From: Saccharina japonica
Taxonomy: Eukaryota > Sar > Phaeophyceae > Laminariales > Laminariaceae
Direction of reading: 5' to 3'
DNA: 64,000 nucleotides
NCBI GenBank assembly: GCA_008828725.1
Contig: MEHQ01003342.1
Span: 113,813-177,812, forward strand
The first letter of the stretch is position 1, and each line of letters starts with the position of its first letter. Below are positions 55,101-64,000 of this stretch, piece by piece. Position numbers and translations under genes: made by a program. Under the pieces are notes generated by a model. That model worked only from the letters and a program-made list of their open reading frames with translations, was not told the DNA's origin and ran no database searches.

Positions 55101-58100
55101 AAATGTTTCTCGCTGTTTACTGTTAGTAGCTTACGTACAAGGATGTCATCGTGTTTTTTTCTGGGTTGGGTGTGTTTTGTTAGAGGCCGCCTTTGCCGCC
55201 ATCTTGGTCGTGCTATATACATAGGGCTATCGTAGCCCTATGATACAGCAGTCTCGAGGTCTTTGTACTTCGTCGCGTTTTTTTTCGAGGGGCGGCACCA
55301 TCGGTTGGCTACGTAGCTCTTTTCATATCTGGCTGGAGCTTTTAAGCTTTGATACTGACCGAAATGAGTCGAAGTTTTTTTCCCCGTATTTCTTCACCCT
55401 CCTTAGCCCTTTTTAGTACTGAACTGTACTTAAACATACGTCTAACTCTGATTCCAAGTCACATCTCCCCAAAACGGGGGGGGCAGCCCTAAAGGGCTTA
55501 AAACGACGCAGTTGTTGGGGGCAGGAGAGGGGGTGAGGTTGGTGCGGTAACGTAGGCTCCCGAAGAAATTTTCGACAAGAGTCTCGAGTTCCCCGGAAAT
55601 ACTTGGTATCGAAGGAAGCCATGTGGAAATACAGCGACGTCTGGTGCCTGGTGCTATGAGCAGGCAGTGACTTACCCGTGTAAATGCTCGTAGCATTTTT
55701 ACTGGTAAGTTCGTTTTCCGGCGTGGAACTTTCGATCTGCACGTAAACGTCGGAATGTTTCGAATGGTTCAGGGAGAGCCGTGTTTGGCCCTTTTCCGTG
55801 ACTCCGAGAGCGAAAAAATATTTACTGAGTTGTCCCCTGTGGCGTGCGTCGTTGGTTACTTGTTCCGGAAACGGTTTGTGCCGTAAACACAAACTTGGCT
55901 AGTTTCGCTGTCCGTGCAAAATACCTGGTCTGTGTTCGACGGGATACGCCCACCCCCGTTCCTTTTCGTATGTCTCGCGCATTTTGACATGGAGGCTGAT
56001 TTCGCTCTGAAATTGGCTGTAGGCATGGATAGCGTTGACACGCAACACACATACTCATGTGGGAGTGAGGTGAACTTAAAACGTTTTGTTCCCATCCGCC
56101 GGAGGATTAAAACTAAATAATAAAGTACTTAGATTCGACTTGAAGGCGGGGGAGGGGAGGGGGGGGGGGGGTAAACAGACCTGTAGGCACCAAAAAGTAA
56201 CTCACTGATGTGGCAAAGGAAGTACCTGGTATCGCCATACGTGTGTGAATTCGTGCGCATATCTCAACGAGCGTTGAGAAACTCTACACCCGGCACGAAT
56301 TTCATGCGGGGCCGGAGTGTTGAGCTGAAAAAAAAATGAAGAGCGAAACGGTCTAAGGTGTGTTGATTATCTCCTGTCCCCCCCGAAACATTGTCCAGAT
56401 ACCTGACTTGCCAGCTCTGGCAGAGGTTGGCGATGTCCTCTCTGCGGAACTAGGGTACCAGTCTCTCGGGAAACAGCTGGACAGGCTTGCACCGTTACTA
56501 AAGGACGAGAGCACGGAGGTATGTAGGCGTTTTTTTCTTGGAGGCGGGGGGAGTGGACCGCTGAGCTGTCTCGTATCAATGGATTTCAAGGGGTCGATGG
56601 AAACTGGTACTTACGTAGCGTGCTCTTTTTTATTTCGGCGGATGAGATTTATATACCGCTCCAGGAAAATGTTCGATTGATTAGCCGCGAGTCGGTAGAC
56701 CAACCAATAGGAGCCGGTCAAGTCGGTCGAGCTCTTGATATGTTGCTGTGAGCCAATCAGCATGCCGGAAGGAAATGATGGAGTGCAAGCACCACAATCA
56801 GCTGCGCGACAAACTCGCCAAAATAGCTGTTTTCGCGAAAAATAATACCAGGTAGTAACAAAAAAAACTACTAGTATATAGTACGGTACTGTACACCATA
56901 TGAAGCACAACCACAATCCAAAAATGTTGAAGGATTATGTTGGGTAGGTAAATAAGGAACCTTTCACCAGTAGCCCAACAGACTAGCACCTTAACAACCA
57001 GCAATCACCAACCAGAGCAACCATACCAACCAATCAGCTTATGATAATAGCTACCCGCCCGCTTTGCTGCCCAAACCACCCCAAACGCCAAACAGGTGAG
57101 ACGAGCAGCGCTCAAACACCTGGCTCTCGTGCTGAGGAAAGACAAGCAGCGTCTCGCTGAACTGGTACTAGAGGGAAGCGAGGTTGATCCCGTGGTGTCG
57201 AAGCTCCTGGCGGGCCTGCTGGAGCTGTCCACAGGCAAGGACAGATTAAATATTGTAGAATAACACGCAAGATGACACGCAACTCTGGGATGGATGAATT
57301 CCTGAGCCGACGGTCTCCAAGGCAGGAGGCACTTCCATGTTGGGGGGAGAGGGGGGCGGTACTTCATTTTCTTGCATGGCCGTAGTCGTATGACCATAGA
57401 CCCTCGCATCCCTACAATGCCGGGACGGAGCATGTCGGGTTTTCACCGACAAGGCAGACATTGCTAGCACCAAGCGCGAAGCGCCGTGAGGTGTTGGGCG
57501 AGTTTCATGAAGGGTGAGCTGCATCCTACTAAGAACCGCTTGTGAGGCGGACTTGCGTATGGATGACAGCTTCAACGAGTTAATTTAATTTCTGGTGTGG
57601 CCACTTCCTGAGACAGCAATGGGAGCACTATGTAACTGCTTCGTGGGTGCCTTACCATATACACACTACGTGATACGATTATTCCCCTTGTGGGGAGGGC
57701 ACATACACCGAATATGCTGGCTCTGGAATTATCTCGTCGAGGCCTTTCCGTAGAACCATGGCTCAGCGTTTGTACTCTCCTTCCCGTTGTTAAGACCATC
57801 AGCTCGGAAATTCGTAAAGGAGGGTGTGCCGTCTTGCATGGTTTACAGTGTAATAGACGCCTTACGCCGATGACCGGCTCTGTGGTAAGGCAGGCCTCGA
57901 TTGATGCGCCCGGTATTGCATGCTGCTGAAGATACGTGACCTTGGGATGCCTGTTGATACATTGTCGAAGAAGCACGGCCTGCACAAAAAGCCCACGAGA
58001 TGTGGACTGCCCAAAGCGCAAACAACCTTGAAACATGGAATGATCACAGGTCGTCCAACAATACAGTAGCTTCAACGAGCCAACGTTGTGGGTTTCAGGA

Positions 58101-61100
58101 CCATGGAGGCGGCGGCGGTGGTGGGGCCACTTTCCACGGTTTTCTATGTGGAAGAGTTTTCAACGAACGGTTTTCTATGCGGAAGAGTTTTCAACGAACG
58201 AACGTTGTGGGTTTCAGGACCACGGAGGCGGCGGCAGTGCCACTCACCTTTCATGGTTTTCTATGTGGGAGAGGCGTCGACAGGCGGTGGTGGGGGAGAG
58301 GGGCGGCCCCACCACCCCACGTCGAGGCCTTGGGAGCGGAGGGCTTGTCAAAGGGATAGTGTGTGTTTTATGTTTTGGAGCAAACGGGCAGGTGGCGGCA
58401 ATGGCAGCGTGCTCTCTCAAGGTGGCGTTTTACAGCGCTTCGAGTGGGCGAGCGCGCGCAATGCGCATTTGCTTTGAGCTTCTTCTTTTTTAACGCAAAA
58501 TTTTCGGTTCATTACGTCGCACGTTCTAATATATATCACTCTTGATACGTTCCAGGCATGTTTTTAACTGTATGCTTACTTGTTTGAAAAGGTTCAAAAT
58601 ATAAAACCTAGGTATAACTATACACTCTACTAGTAGTAGCCTTATACACCTATGCGGAATGCATACATTTTATGGACCTCCCGTTTCCTACCTTGGTTGT
58701 TTGTCCCTCATCTCGTAAACTCGTGCAGACGAACCTCTCCCCCCTGTGACCCCCCCCCCCCCCCCCCCCCCCCCCTCCCCGGTTTTTCTGATCTTCGCTT
58801 ATCAAATTTTGAAACCGGTTCGTTTTGTGACACGCAGATAGCGACGCACGCATACGCGACCTTTGCGGAATATGTCTGGGGGAGGTCGGCGCCATCGATC
58901 CCGCTCGGGTGGGACTCCGGCTCCGAGACGGCGGAGCGGCGGAAGGAGGGATGTCGGGCGCCGGCGGCGCCGGCGGAAGCGGACAGGTTATAACCCGTTT
59001 TTACTACTGTAAACGTTAATCCTGTACTAATTCCGAGTACATTGTGTTCCAAAAAAACTTGCCGTACGACCTACCTGGTATTTACTATGATCCCCCGTAC
59101 TAATAGACAGCCAGTCAGCCTCGCCAATTAGCGATTAAGTACTAGTCGTGGTTATCTTACCAGCTCATATATAGCTCTACCGGTTTTCCTCTCTCTCGCT
59201 GATTGGTCGGGGCAGGCGCTGTTCGAGGCGGCTCCGTGGGAGATAACCTTGGAGGAGATGTCGCTGCTCCTGATCAAGGATTTGCTGGTGAGTCTGGCTC
59301 GTGGTCCTGACGGACCTTCATTGGCGAGATTTGCTGCCGGTGGCTGCCGGGCGGAGCTTCGGGCAGCATGGGGTTGTTGCCGCTGTAGGAAATTAGTCGC
59401 TGTTGTTGGTGGTACCCTCATGGTGTATTGGTTGTTATGGAGGCTCTATGTTGCTGCCGTACGATTTGATCCCTGAACTGCGTTTCTTTTGCTGCTTTGA
59501 TTGTGTACGAAGTGTGCTCCTTTTCTTGTAGTGCGTGTTCTGCTCTTGTTCTGGTTTTTCTTCCTGTTATCTGTTCTTCTTTTTGTTGTTGTTGTTGTTC
59601 TCCTTATGTTGTTGATGTTTTGCTTGTTGTATATTGTTGTTCATCTTATTGAGTTGGTTTGTTTTTTTCAACTCTTCAAGTTATCGTTTGTTTTTTCCAC
59701 CGAAGGTTTGCCATAATAAAGTAGTCTAGTCGAGTCGGTTGGCTTTGCACCGTTACCAAGGGCCTCAACCACGGTAAACACGGTGTGATTGTATGGCATG
59801 ATCGCAGCCGAGAGGCCTCAATGATCCCAAACTACATACCTGGTACGAGTTAAGGCGTCGACGAAATGTTACAGCAGTAACCTTTTCATGCGCATCCCTG
59901 CCTGCGTTTTTCGGTAATTTTTTTTCTGCGCGTCCCTGCCTGTGCTGTTCAGGTACCCCTTTCATGCGCATCCCTTGCCTTAGTTCAATGGTTGACTTTG
60001 TATGTTTAAGGTATCTCTTGATGCTGATTGGTTAACGCAGGTGCCAGCTTTCCGGGCATCGACAACGTCCATGGAGCAAGACCGAGTGGCCTTCGGCATA
60101 CAGGTGGCGGTTCTGAAAATGGGGCGGCGGGGGCGGTGGGGCCGTGGGGGGGGGGCAGGGGTTTATCATTACAACATTTGCAGCTGTCTGGAACCGGCCA
60201 GTTACTTTTTATATTTTCAGCAAAATGCGGAGCATGCCGCGTAAACGCTAACGTCTACCACCCTGTCCAAAACTGTATGGGCCATTTGATTATAACTACA
60301 GTACGTATGAATACCCGAAATGTCCTTAATTTTCCGGACAGAGTGTTGTCTTCGAGGGGAGAGAATTAGGACGGAGTTTTGACCACGGCTCATCCAGGAA
60401 GTTGGAAATGTTGCCATTTTGTCAAGACAGCTACTATTCGCTGTAGGCGAAGGTCTTGACGGAATAAAACGCCCGCGAGCGTGTTGACAGTTGTTCGCGG
60501 CCGGTCGCAGAGCGCTGTGTTGATATGCGATAGCTATCTACACTGCCGCTGTTTCCGCTCTTGTTGTTGATTTGTTTTTCGATCGCTTTTTTGTTTTTGG
60601 CACAGGTGTGCTCGTCAGCTAAAACCTCAGGGCCTTAAACCGCGACAGATCGATCGATTCGTTCCTTGCTTCCCTTTTCCGATCCGCCGCCGCCGCCGCG
60701 GCCGCCGCTACCGCTTCAACGTGCAGTCGCGCGGGGAGACGAGGTTCTCGCTTGGCTACTGGGCCCTTTCGCGCGACTATTCGCGCTTCGCCGTATTTCG
60801 ATTTTTTTTTAATGCCGTCGGATCGAAGCTCACGACCCATTTTTGACAAGCGTTTGACGCGATCAATATTCCACAGCTCGTACAGATGTTGATCTAAATC
60901 GTAATCTAGACCATCTAGTCCCTCACTTGCCGTTGTGAAAGGTTGTGCAGGGTCTGCATAGGACGTATCCAACCCAGGAAACGCGCGTTAGGTCATGCAA
61001 GTTAATACGGGCCCAACCCGGCAACATGAGCAAAATCATACAAAACCGGGATTAGTTCTGCCTTGAAAGGTCTACTGCTTGTAGATCGTGAAGCGGGAAG

Positions 61101-63508
61101 GATCTATCTGATCTATCTGTAGATGATTTTCCCGAGGTATGGAATGTTCTTGTGCTTCCTAGCCATATTGGCGTCACGTCCCCCGGTAGGCGTCGATGTC
61201 AGTCAGGAATGCGACTCACCGTCTACCACTATGGCGCCCTCAAGTCCTGTGGTTATCTCGGTTTCATGTAGAGCCCCCGAAACAAATACCATCTAGCGTT
61301 GACGCCCCGTCCTTCCCCGCCCTGCCCCCTCCCCCCCGCGCCCCTTGTCCTCAGGAACTCCTGCATCTCCTGAACGTCGACCCAAACAACACCAAAGGCT
61401 ATGTCCCCGGCCTGAATCTAGCCGGCGAAGACTCTACCAGAGACGGAGGGGGCAGCGGCGGCGGCCGCGGCGACTCCAGCGCCGGTGTTGCGGTGGGCCC
61501 CATGCCTGAACGCCTGGCTCGGCGTCTGCGGGAGGCCCAGGTAAACGTCGGTTCACCACACCGGCGAGGCCCGTTGCCTCTCGTAGTGCACTGTCTCTGC
61601 GTGATGTTGGTATTTCGGGAGGAAATCCTGTAGTATTCAGACCAAAGGTTATGGTACCACTTTGTGGCTCGTTCATAATCTTATCAGCAACATAGTGCCA
61701 AAGAAAATGGGTGTACCCCTTGTATGGAGCATAAAGTTGGCCACTATATTCCCCAAGATTGAAAAATCCAACAAAAAGGGGTGTCGTCATCATCTGACCC
61801 CTGAGATGATGCCAGGCACAATACGCCATTATCTTGGTTGGCTCTTTTATTGTTCCGCAAATATATACGATAATACATGCCTTACACTATATACGAGAAC
61901 GATACGTATAATATGTACGTATGACGTACACCGAGTACGTATACGAAAACGATACGTACCATATTTTGAATACATACTAGTACTATGTTGCTTTGGACCA
62001 TAGGCACTGCTGCTGCGCAGCCTTTATCTTTGTTTGCCGAAATAAAAGCCGGGAAGAAAAAAGAGCCACAAAGTGGTACGATAACGTTTGGTCTCAGAAC
62101 CAAAATATGGTGTATAGGCATAGGGAGGTACATGATTTTTTGGGTCCAGTTTGGGTTTTGATTTCTACGTCTCCCCTGGGCAGTAGGAACGTGGTCGTGT
62201 GGCAGAAGAAGGGGAGGCGGAGAAGCAGGAAGGGGAGGAGGTCATGCCGCGCGCTTGAAAACGGAGCGTCTTCGACCCATCCTGGTTGGGGTACTACTTC
62301 TGTTGGTAGTGATTTTGTAAACTGAGAAAGCCATTGCTTCTGCTTTTTTTTGCGTGAATTTCTTGTCGAGTGAGAAGCGGGGAACGTAAGCGCTTTTTGG
62401 TGATGTTTTTTTGGTCGGTCACGGTGTTATCTGCCCGTCTTGTCGCGGCGAACGGCTCGCCTCAGCAGAATGGTCGAGGCCGTATTGTGTTTTTTGTTTG
62501 TCGCTGCATTGCGCTCGCCCGCGATGCCATTTACTGTAGCTTGATAACGCGCGATTACTCGATCCGAGCACCCTGCAGCGATATGTTGCACACTTGATCT
62601 AGGGAGCGTTCCCGCTTTTTACTTTTCACCTGTTCCGCACTGCGAATATGGGTGTATACTTCGCAGTGCACGACGCTTGGCGGTCTCGCGCGGCCCCGTG
62701 CGTATGTCTTTGAAAACGCAGCCGCTGCTGTGAGGTGTACGAGTGAACCTACCCTCTTCAATGCGCTCGCTGTTCTTGTCGACCTCCTCTGATTGAACGT
62801 CGTGTGAAACCATTACAATGGCACGTCAGACAGATAGATCATCTACAGATAGATCATCTAGATCCCACCCTGCCATTCTGACGTGTTGTACAGGTTCTAC
62901 ACAGTACAGATCCAACACACGAAACATGTCTTAGATCACGCAGATTGTATGGCTCCCGCCCGACAACATGAGCTAGATCATACAGATCAGGGAGATTTCT
63001 GCCCTGAAATGTCTCGATCATCAAATGGGAATGATCTATGAGACCTGTGTGATGTGTGAGATGGTTGGAAAGACAACAGTTGGAGCGTTTTCGACGCTCT
63101 TTTGGTCGGATTTTCACCTCCCACCGTTCACATGGCCAGCAAAGCAATGGCGGTGGCACACAAAAAGTGTTTCGATGGCCCCCCGTTGTTTTGTACTTAT
63201 TGCATGTTTGACTGTTAAAATGGCGACAGCAGCGTACCAGTCGTGCCGCACGATGTTTTTATCGACGAAAAGTGGTTGGCGTTTCATGTGTACCATCCGC
63301 TATTTGTTTTTACTACGAACAAACGCAAGTGGCGCAATTTTTCTCCGCGAAAACAACACACCCCTTGTTGTTTGTTTCAGGTCCTCTCGGTTGTTGAACC
63401 GTTCTGGACAAGCACGTACAAGCTGTCGGACCGGGCGCCGTCGTCCAGCGAGCCTTTCTTCTGCGATCGTGCCATGACTGTCAGCCTCGAAAGATGGCTC
63501 AGCTCTTG
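31173..63508 (+). CDS. ATR: Checkpoint kinase ATR, 5' part (runs off the window)
   Basis: ATR is the nuclear PI3K-like kinase that senses single-stranded DNA through ATRIP. Exons: 31173-31366, 33053-33278, 33965-34026, 34456-34552, 35344-35391, 36004-36099, 37229-37411, 37606-40730, 41555-41915, 42497-42622, 43726-43865, 46290-46437, 47112-47228, 47610-47774, 51803-51862, 52619-52756, 54528-54911, 56399-56518, 57096-57234, 58838-58986, 59216-59287, 60041-60103, 61355-61540, 63381-63508. Phases join throughout (about 2175 residues). Identity rests on ordered similarity to animal ATR from before UME onward, strongest in exon 20: LCGICLGEVGAIDPARVGL. Exons 22-23 (VAFGIQ-ELLHLLN) and 24 (ERWLSSW) match the stretch before FAT. 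FAT, kinase and FATC lie beyond 63508. Start: ATG at 31173 fits the usual N-terminus; an in-frame ATG at 30909 is possible, and an acceptor-like site at 31128 suggests a 5' UTR intron. Introns 17 and 19 use GC donors. Exons 3-6 are weakest, as the N-terminus is poorly conserved. Confidence 0.92.
32001..32019. repeat. Telomere-like CCCTAA triplet repeat
   Basis: Three consecutive CCCTAA units inside ATR intron 1. Too short to be more than an interstitial telomere-like sequence. Confidence 0.8.
32500..33040 (+). repeat. C-tract element type B, long copy in ATR intron 1
   Basis: One of two long copies (other at 53511-54022). Order of blocks: GTTGGGTTGGTGTCGATTGG, CACTGCGTGAGCTAGACAAC, GAGTTAGATCATTTGTGCGG, GGGGAATGATCGTATCACGT, CACGAGGCAGTTACATAG, CACAAGCGGTTCTTAGCAGG, GTGAAAACCCGACATGCTCC, TACGACTACGGCCATGCATG, AAGTACACCCCC. 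The C/T-rich end continues to the acceptor of exon 2 at 33052. Confidence 0.85.
36340..36783. mobile_element. TIR element filled with 41-bp tandem repeats (ATR intron 6)
   Basis: Outer ends are the perfect inverted repeats CACACCCTGTACAACTA (36340-36356) and TAGTTGTACAGGGTGTG (36767-36783). They are flanked by an 8-bp target duplication with one mismatch, AAAAGTTG / AAAAGTCG (36332-36339, 36784-36791). The body consists of about eight units of 41 bp, each with the palindrome TAGTTGTCCAGGACAACTA followed by GTTGCTCAGC and TTTTTCAAAAA; one unit is shortened. No coding frame. The duplication length suggests hAT. Confidence 0.88.
37112..37150 (+). repeat. C-tract element end in ATR intron 6
   Basis: Terminal fragment GTGCATGACATGAGTACG followed by a C-run, about 75 bp upstream of the acceptor of exon 7 (37228). 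Confidence 0.65.
37606..40730 (+). other. ATR: ATR exon 8: giant HEAT-repeat exon of 1041 codons
   Basis: An uninterrupted 3125-bp exon among exons otherwise of 48-458 bp, covering about residues 303-1344. Helical-repeat-like stretches include FLAGLRHDGSAVVVQCAVAA and LLPLWPKLLKDESAAVRGAA, and the last one, LVLRLLTEMLACGDPEVAWV, aligns with animal ATR before UME. Between them lie low-complexity Gly/Ser/Glu linkers, a basic RPKKRR segment (about codon 705 of the exon) that could be a nuclear localisation signal, a Cys-rich NGGCCSDSSSGG, and an acidic run EEDDEVEEEDEDT near the end. Exon size suggests past intron loss or retroposed repair here; this is inference. Confidence 0.85.
40827..40853. 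repeat. GT microsatellite at the start of ATR intron 8
   Basis: (TG)n about 100 bp after the donor of exon 8. The open frame of exon 8 reads through it by chance, to a stop at 40884. Confidence 0.85.
41285..41457. mobile_element. Mariner-like MITE with TA duplication (173 bp, ATR intron 8)
   Basis: Ends CAGTACAAGACACCTATTAA and the inverted TTATTAGGTGTCCTGTACTG, flanked by TA on both sides (41283-41284, 41458-41459). The interior matches the copy at 12724-12908. It lies about 100 bp upstream of exon 9. Confidence 0.85.
42186..42236 (+). repeat. CTTCGACG repeat fragment (ATR intron 9)
   Basis: GCGATCGAAGTATCACAC and GCAAATATGAGTTTCGACG; lacks the T-rich tail. Confidence 0.6.
42296..42475 (+). 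repeat. Two C-tract type A ends in tandem before ATR exon 10
   Basis: Two successive copies of TGACTTAAGGCAAGCAAC / CAAGGCATAGCAACAAATTG followed by GAGTACGACCCCCC and GAGTAACGCCCCCC. The second ends about 25 bp from the acceptor at 42496. Confidence 0.75.
42849..42878. repeat. Poly-G run
   Basis: About 27 consecutive G in ATR intron 10. Other very long runs are C at 58750-58776 and C near 63941-63972; length is likely unreliable in any assembly. Confidence 0.9.
43255..43330. repeat. TTAACCC mini-MITE fragment (ATR intron 10)
   Basis: Remnant with CTTGAAGGGG-type left end and GAGACAAATCACTTGCAATT; similar remnants at 26280-26345 and 46484-46565. Confidence 0.4.
43915..44030. repeat. TTAACCC mini-MITE, diverged (ATR intron 11)
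   Basis: Begins GTTAACCCTTTTAGTATTG, with ACTCCAATTTCGAGCGTTT and CACATCGGGACTGCGGTCC; the right end is degraded. Confidence 0.5.
44488..44665 (-). repeat. C-tract elements type B and A, both antisense (ATR intron 11)
   Basis: On the minus strand a type A piece (GCTCCGTCTCGAAAGGGATG, AAATGAGTAAGGCAAGCGAC) is directly followed by a type B end (CAACGTGCTCCGTCCCGG, CATTGTAGGGATGCGAGGG, CGACTACGGCCGTGCACG, ATGAGTACACCCCCC). The adjacency shows that types A and B are related or co-mobilised. Confidence 0.75.
44765..45015 (+). repeat. GATCTA-ended repeat (ATR intron 11)
   Basis: Blocks CCACGATCTAG, GAGATTCCTGATCTGTATGG, GCTGCCGGGTGGGAGCC, TTTCCTGGGCTGGATC, CCTGCACAGCATC and a tail of TCTAGATGATCTAGATGATC palindromes, as at 14150-14425. 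Confidence 0.7.
46484..46565. repeat. TTAACCC mini-MITE fragment (ATR intron 12)
   Basis: CCCATTTAGGCATGCGG start, GGACTACAGTACCGTTGTGG and ACAAATTACTTGGAATTAGA; degraded. Confidence 0.45.
46627..46800 (+). mobile_element. SINE body, plus-strand copy (ATR intron 12)
   Basis: GATTCGACGCGGGTCGACG, TCTCGCGATAAAAATTGAAG, GACCCCGCGTCTGAGTTACG and AAGATAATAAATGGGA match the SINE body in sense; the tRNA-like head is missing. Confidence 0.7.
48001..49231. repeat. 1.23-kb direct duplication, copy 1 (ATR intron 14)
   Basis: Matches 49530-50760 base for base except isolated differences (for example T at 48217 against G at 49746). Contains a headless SINE (48218-48386) and a C-tract type B element (about 48760-49130). 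Less similar sequence continues as 49285-49505 against 51262-51485. Confidence 0.95.
49529..49529. other. Single N: assembly join
   Basis: The only ambiguous base in the window. It follows a long C-run and TTTTTTCGCC, exactly where the second copy of the duplication begins at 49530. Confidence 0.95.
49530..50760. repeat. 1.23-kb direct duplication, copy 2 (ATR intron 14)
   Basis: Second copy of 48001-49231. It is followed by about 500 bp absent from copy 1 (hairpin element and AT-rich DNA) before the shared sequence resumes at about 51262. Confidence 0.95.
50776..50986. mobile_element. Hairpin element with GGGCCC ends
   Basis: Ends GGGCCCGAATTAACGA and the inverted TTCGTTAAAACGGGCCC. Within these, AAATTCGCTTTTCATTGGTC and AACACACGCACCAGCACCAA pair with their inverted copies around a loop of about 25 bp near 50880. 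Present in only one of the two copies of the duplicated region, so it is a polymorphic insertion if the copies are alleles. Confidence 0.75.
51000..51092 (-). repeat. CTTCGACGAAATCC repeat, inverted
   Basis: On the minus strand: GCGCGATCGAAGTATTACAC, AGCTAGCAAAGATGAGCTTC, GACGAAATCCTCGAGCTCAC, then the T-rich tail. The most complete copy in the window. Confidence 0.75.
51505..51790 (+). repeat. C-tract element type B before ATR exon 15
   Basis: CCATATGCAAGTCCGCCTC, CGGTTCTTAGTAGGATGCAG, TACGACTACGGCCATGCATG and ATATGAGTACACCCCC (the end block occurs twice). The pyrimidine-rich end runs to within 20 bp of the exon 15 acceptor at 51802. Confidence 0.85.
52040..52225 (+). repeat. GATCTA-ended repeat, diverged (ATR intron 15)
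   Basis: CATGGTCTAGATATTTCG, CATGCGATCTGTGTGACAC, CAATATCTCATAACGGAAG and AGGATCTACAGC match the family at 14150 with more changes. Confidence 0.6.
53210..54460 (+). repeat. Cluster of C-tract type B elements before ATR exon 17
   Basis: One copy at 53210-53500, a long copy at 53511-54022, then a degenerate array of end fragments (54040-54460). In the array CGACTACGGCCATGCATGA-like and GTACACCCCC blocks recur six or more times with growing decay, up to about 65 bp from the acceptor at 54527. Confidence 0.85.
55430..55503. repeat. TTAACCC mini-MITE fragment (ATR intron 17)
   Basis: TCTAACTCTGATTCCAAGTC, CCCCAAAACGGGG and CCTAAAGGGCTTAA. Confidence 0.45.
57348..57690 (-). repeat. C-tract element type B, antisense (ATR intron 19)
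   Basis: Inverted copy carrying CGGTTCTTAGTAGGATGCAG, GTGAAAACCCGACATGCTCC and GGCACCCACGAAGCAGTTAC on the minus strand. Here the C-tract is on the donor side of the intron and cannot serve the acceptor. Confidence 0.85.
58083..58285. repeat. Tandem duplication of about 115 bp (ATR intron 19)
   Basis: AACGTTGTGGGTTTCAGGAC with CGGAGGCGGCGGC and GGTTTTCTATGTGG occurs twice; an inner block GTTTTCTATG(T/C)GGAAGAG is itself repeated. All frames are short and differ between units. Confidence 0.8.
58750..58776. repeat. Poly-C run about 60 bp before ATR exon 20
   Basis: Unbroken C-run in intron 19, upstream of the exon 20 acceptor (58837). No recognisable C-tract element is attached. Confidence 0.9.
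60880..61140 (-). repeat. GATCTA-ended repeat, minus copy (ATR intron 22)
   Basis: Inverted copy: GTAATCTAGACCATCTAG, GCCGTTGTGAAAGGTTGTGC, GGGTCTGCATAGGACG, CCCAACCCGGCAACATGAGC and a GATCTATCTGATCTATC end. Confidence 0.7.
62820..63030 (-). repeat. GATCTA-ended repeat, minus copy (ATR intron 23)
   Basis: AGATAGATCATCTACAGATAG start, GTACAGGTTCTACACAGTAC, GATCCAACACACGAAACATG, GGCTCCCGCCCGACAACATG and TACAGATCAGGGAGATTTCT, matching 44765-45015 inverted. Confidence 0.75.
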
Positions 63509-63835
63509 GTGAGGACTCTACTACTATATTTTCGGTTATTCTGTGTGTTATTTTGTTTTTTGGGGGAGGGGAGTTCGTCATGTTTATTCATGCTTCTTGA
63601 TTTTTCGTGAGGTGGCCATCGTTCCACTCCAGAGTTGTTGGAACCTGTCTTGTGACCACGGACTCGATTATGGCGGATGAGTTCATGTCTTAACAACAGA
63701 ACAACAAAGGCAGTAGCTGGTTCTGTTTCGTGAGCTCTGTCTTCGCTGCCAGATTGGCTCCTTTTTGAGGGGCGTGGGAAAGCGGCCGAGCCCTTTTGTA
63801 ACACACGCAAAACGACGAAGCGGCAAAGCAGTAGC

Positions 63836-63936
63836 CCCTAGCCGTCCCCCAAAACCCGACGTGCCCCGTCCCAGCATTGTAGAGATGCGATGATCTATGG
63901 CCATACAACTACGGCCAGGCATGATATGAATACACC

Positions 63937-63972
<36 letters not shown>

Positions 63973-63975
63973 TTT
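63836..63975 (+). repeat. C-tract element type B end at the window edge
   Basis: AAAACCCGACGTGCCCCGTC, CAGCATTGTAGAGATGCGAT, ACAACTACGGCCAGGCATG, ATATGAATACACCC and then a C-run of more than 30. It is in sense with ATR within intron 24, so the next exon may follow soon after the window. Confidence 0.8.
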
Positions 63976-64000
63976 TTTCAAATCCATTCCCCCTCTCCCC

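Noticed and set aside
59501..59716. 71-codon hydrophobic frame that looks like a membrane protein
   Set aside because: Made from a T/G-rich low-complexity intron stretch (TTGTTGTTG) within ATR intron 21.

Overview
Kind of genome. This is nuclear DNA of an intron-rich eukaryote. There are three confidently recognised housekeeping genes, all split by GT-AG (twice GC-AG) introns of about 0.1 to 4 kb, and the space between and inside them is packed with short non-autonomous repeats. Coding exons are GC-rich with many Ala/Gly/Ser runs, while intergenic DNA is AT-richer with many homopolymers and microsatellites. The combination suggests a multicellular stramenopile, most likely a brown alga. That placement is inference from gene architecture and protein style; nothing in the window fixes the species.

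Layout. 1-5.6 kb: a mosaic of interspersed repeats (tRNA-derived SINE copies, short palindromic MITEs, a hAT-like MITE). 5692-5961 (+): one plausible first coding exon with no partner found. 6-15 kb: repeats only, including a 90-bp-TIR element and a duplicated 0.55-0.8 kb unit. 15440-18467 (-): the core spliceosomal protein SmD3, missing its last exon. 18903-25959 (+): the complete 8-exon gene for the 26S proteasome lid subunit RPN6/PSMD11, head to head with SmD3. 26-30.9 kb: gene-free, with a MITE, a nested foldback and a palindromic repeat field. 31173-63508 and beyond (+): the 5' two-thirds or so of a gene for the DNA-damage checkpoint kinase ATR. I traced 24 exons up to the region just before the FAT domain; FAT, kinase and FATC parts lie outside the window.

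How the genes relate. The three genes act in separate core processes (splicing, protein turnover, checkpoint signalling). Only SmD3 and RPN6 are arranged so that they may share a promoter.

Main points for a second look. (1) A family of elements ending in a C-rich tract sits, in sense orientation, just upstream of 3' splice sites in 7 of 30 traced introns of RPN6 and ATR, as if it supplied branch point and polypyrimidine tract. (2) A hAT-like MITE family has four copies, each with a perfect 8-bp target-site duplication. (3) A TIR element has tandem 41-bp palindromic repeats as its body. (4) The SmD3 start codon appears to be split by an intron (A|TG). (5) A 1.23-kb near-perfect duplication restarts at the window's only N, and is probably an assembly artefact inside an ATR intron. 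No autonomous transposase, reverse transcriptase, virus, CRISPR or genuine tRNA/rRNA gene was found.
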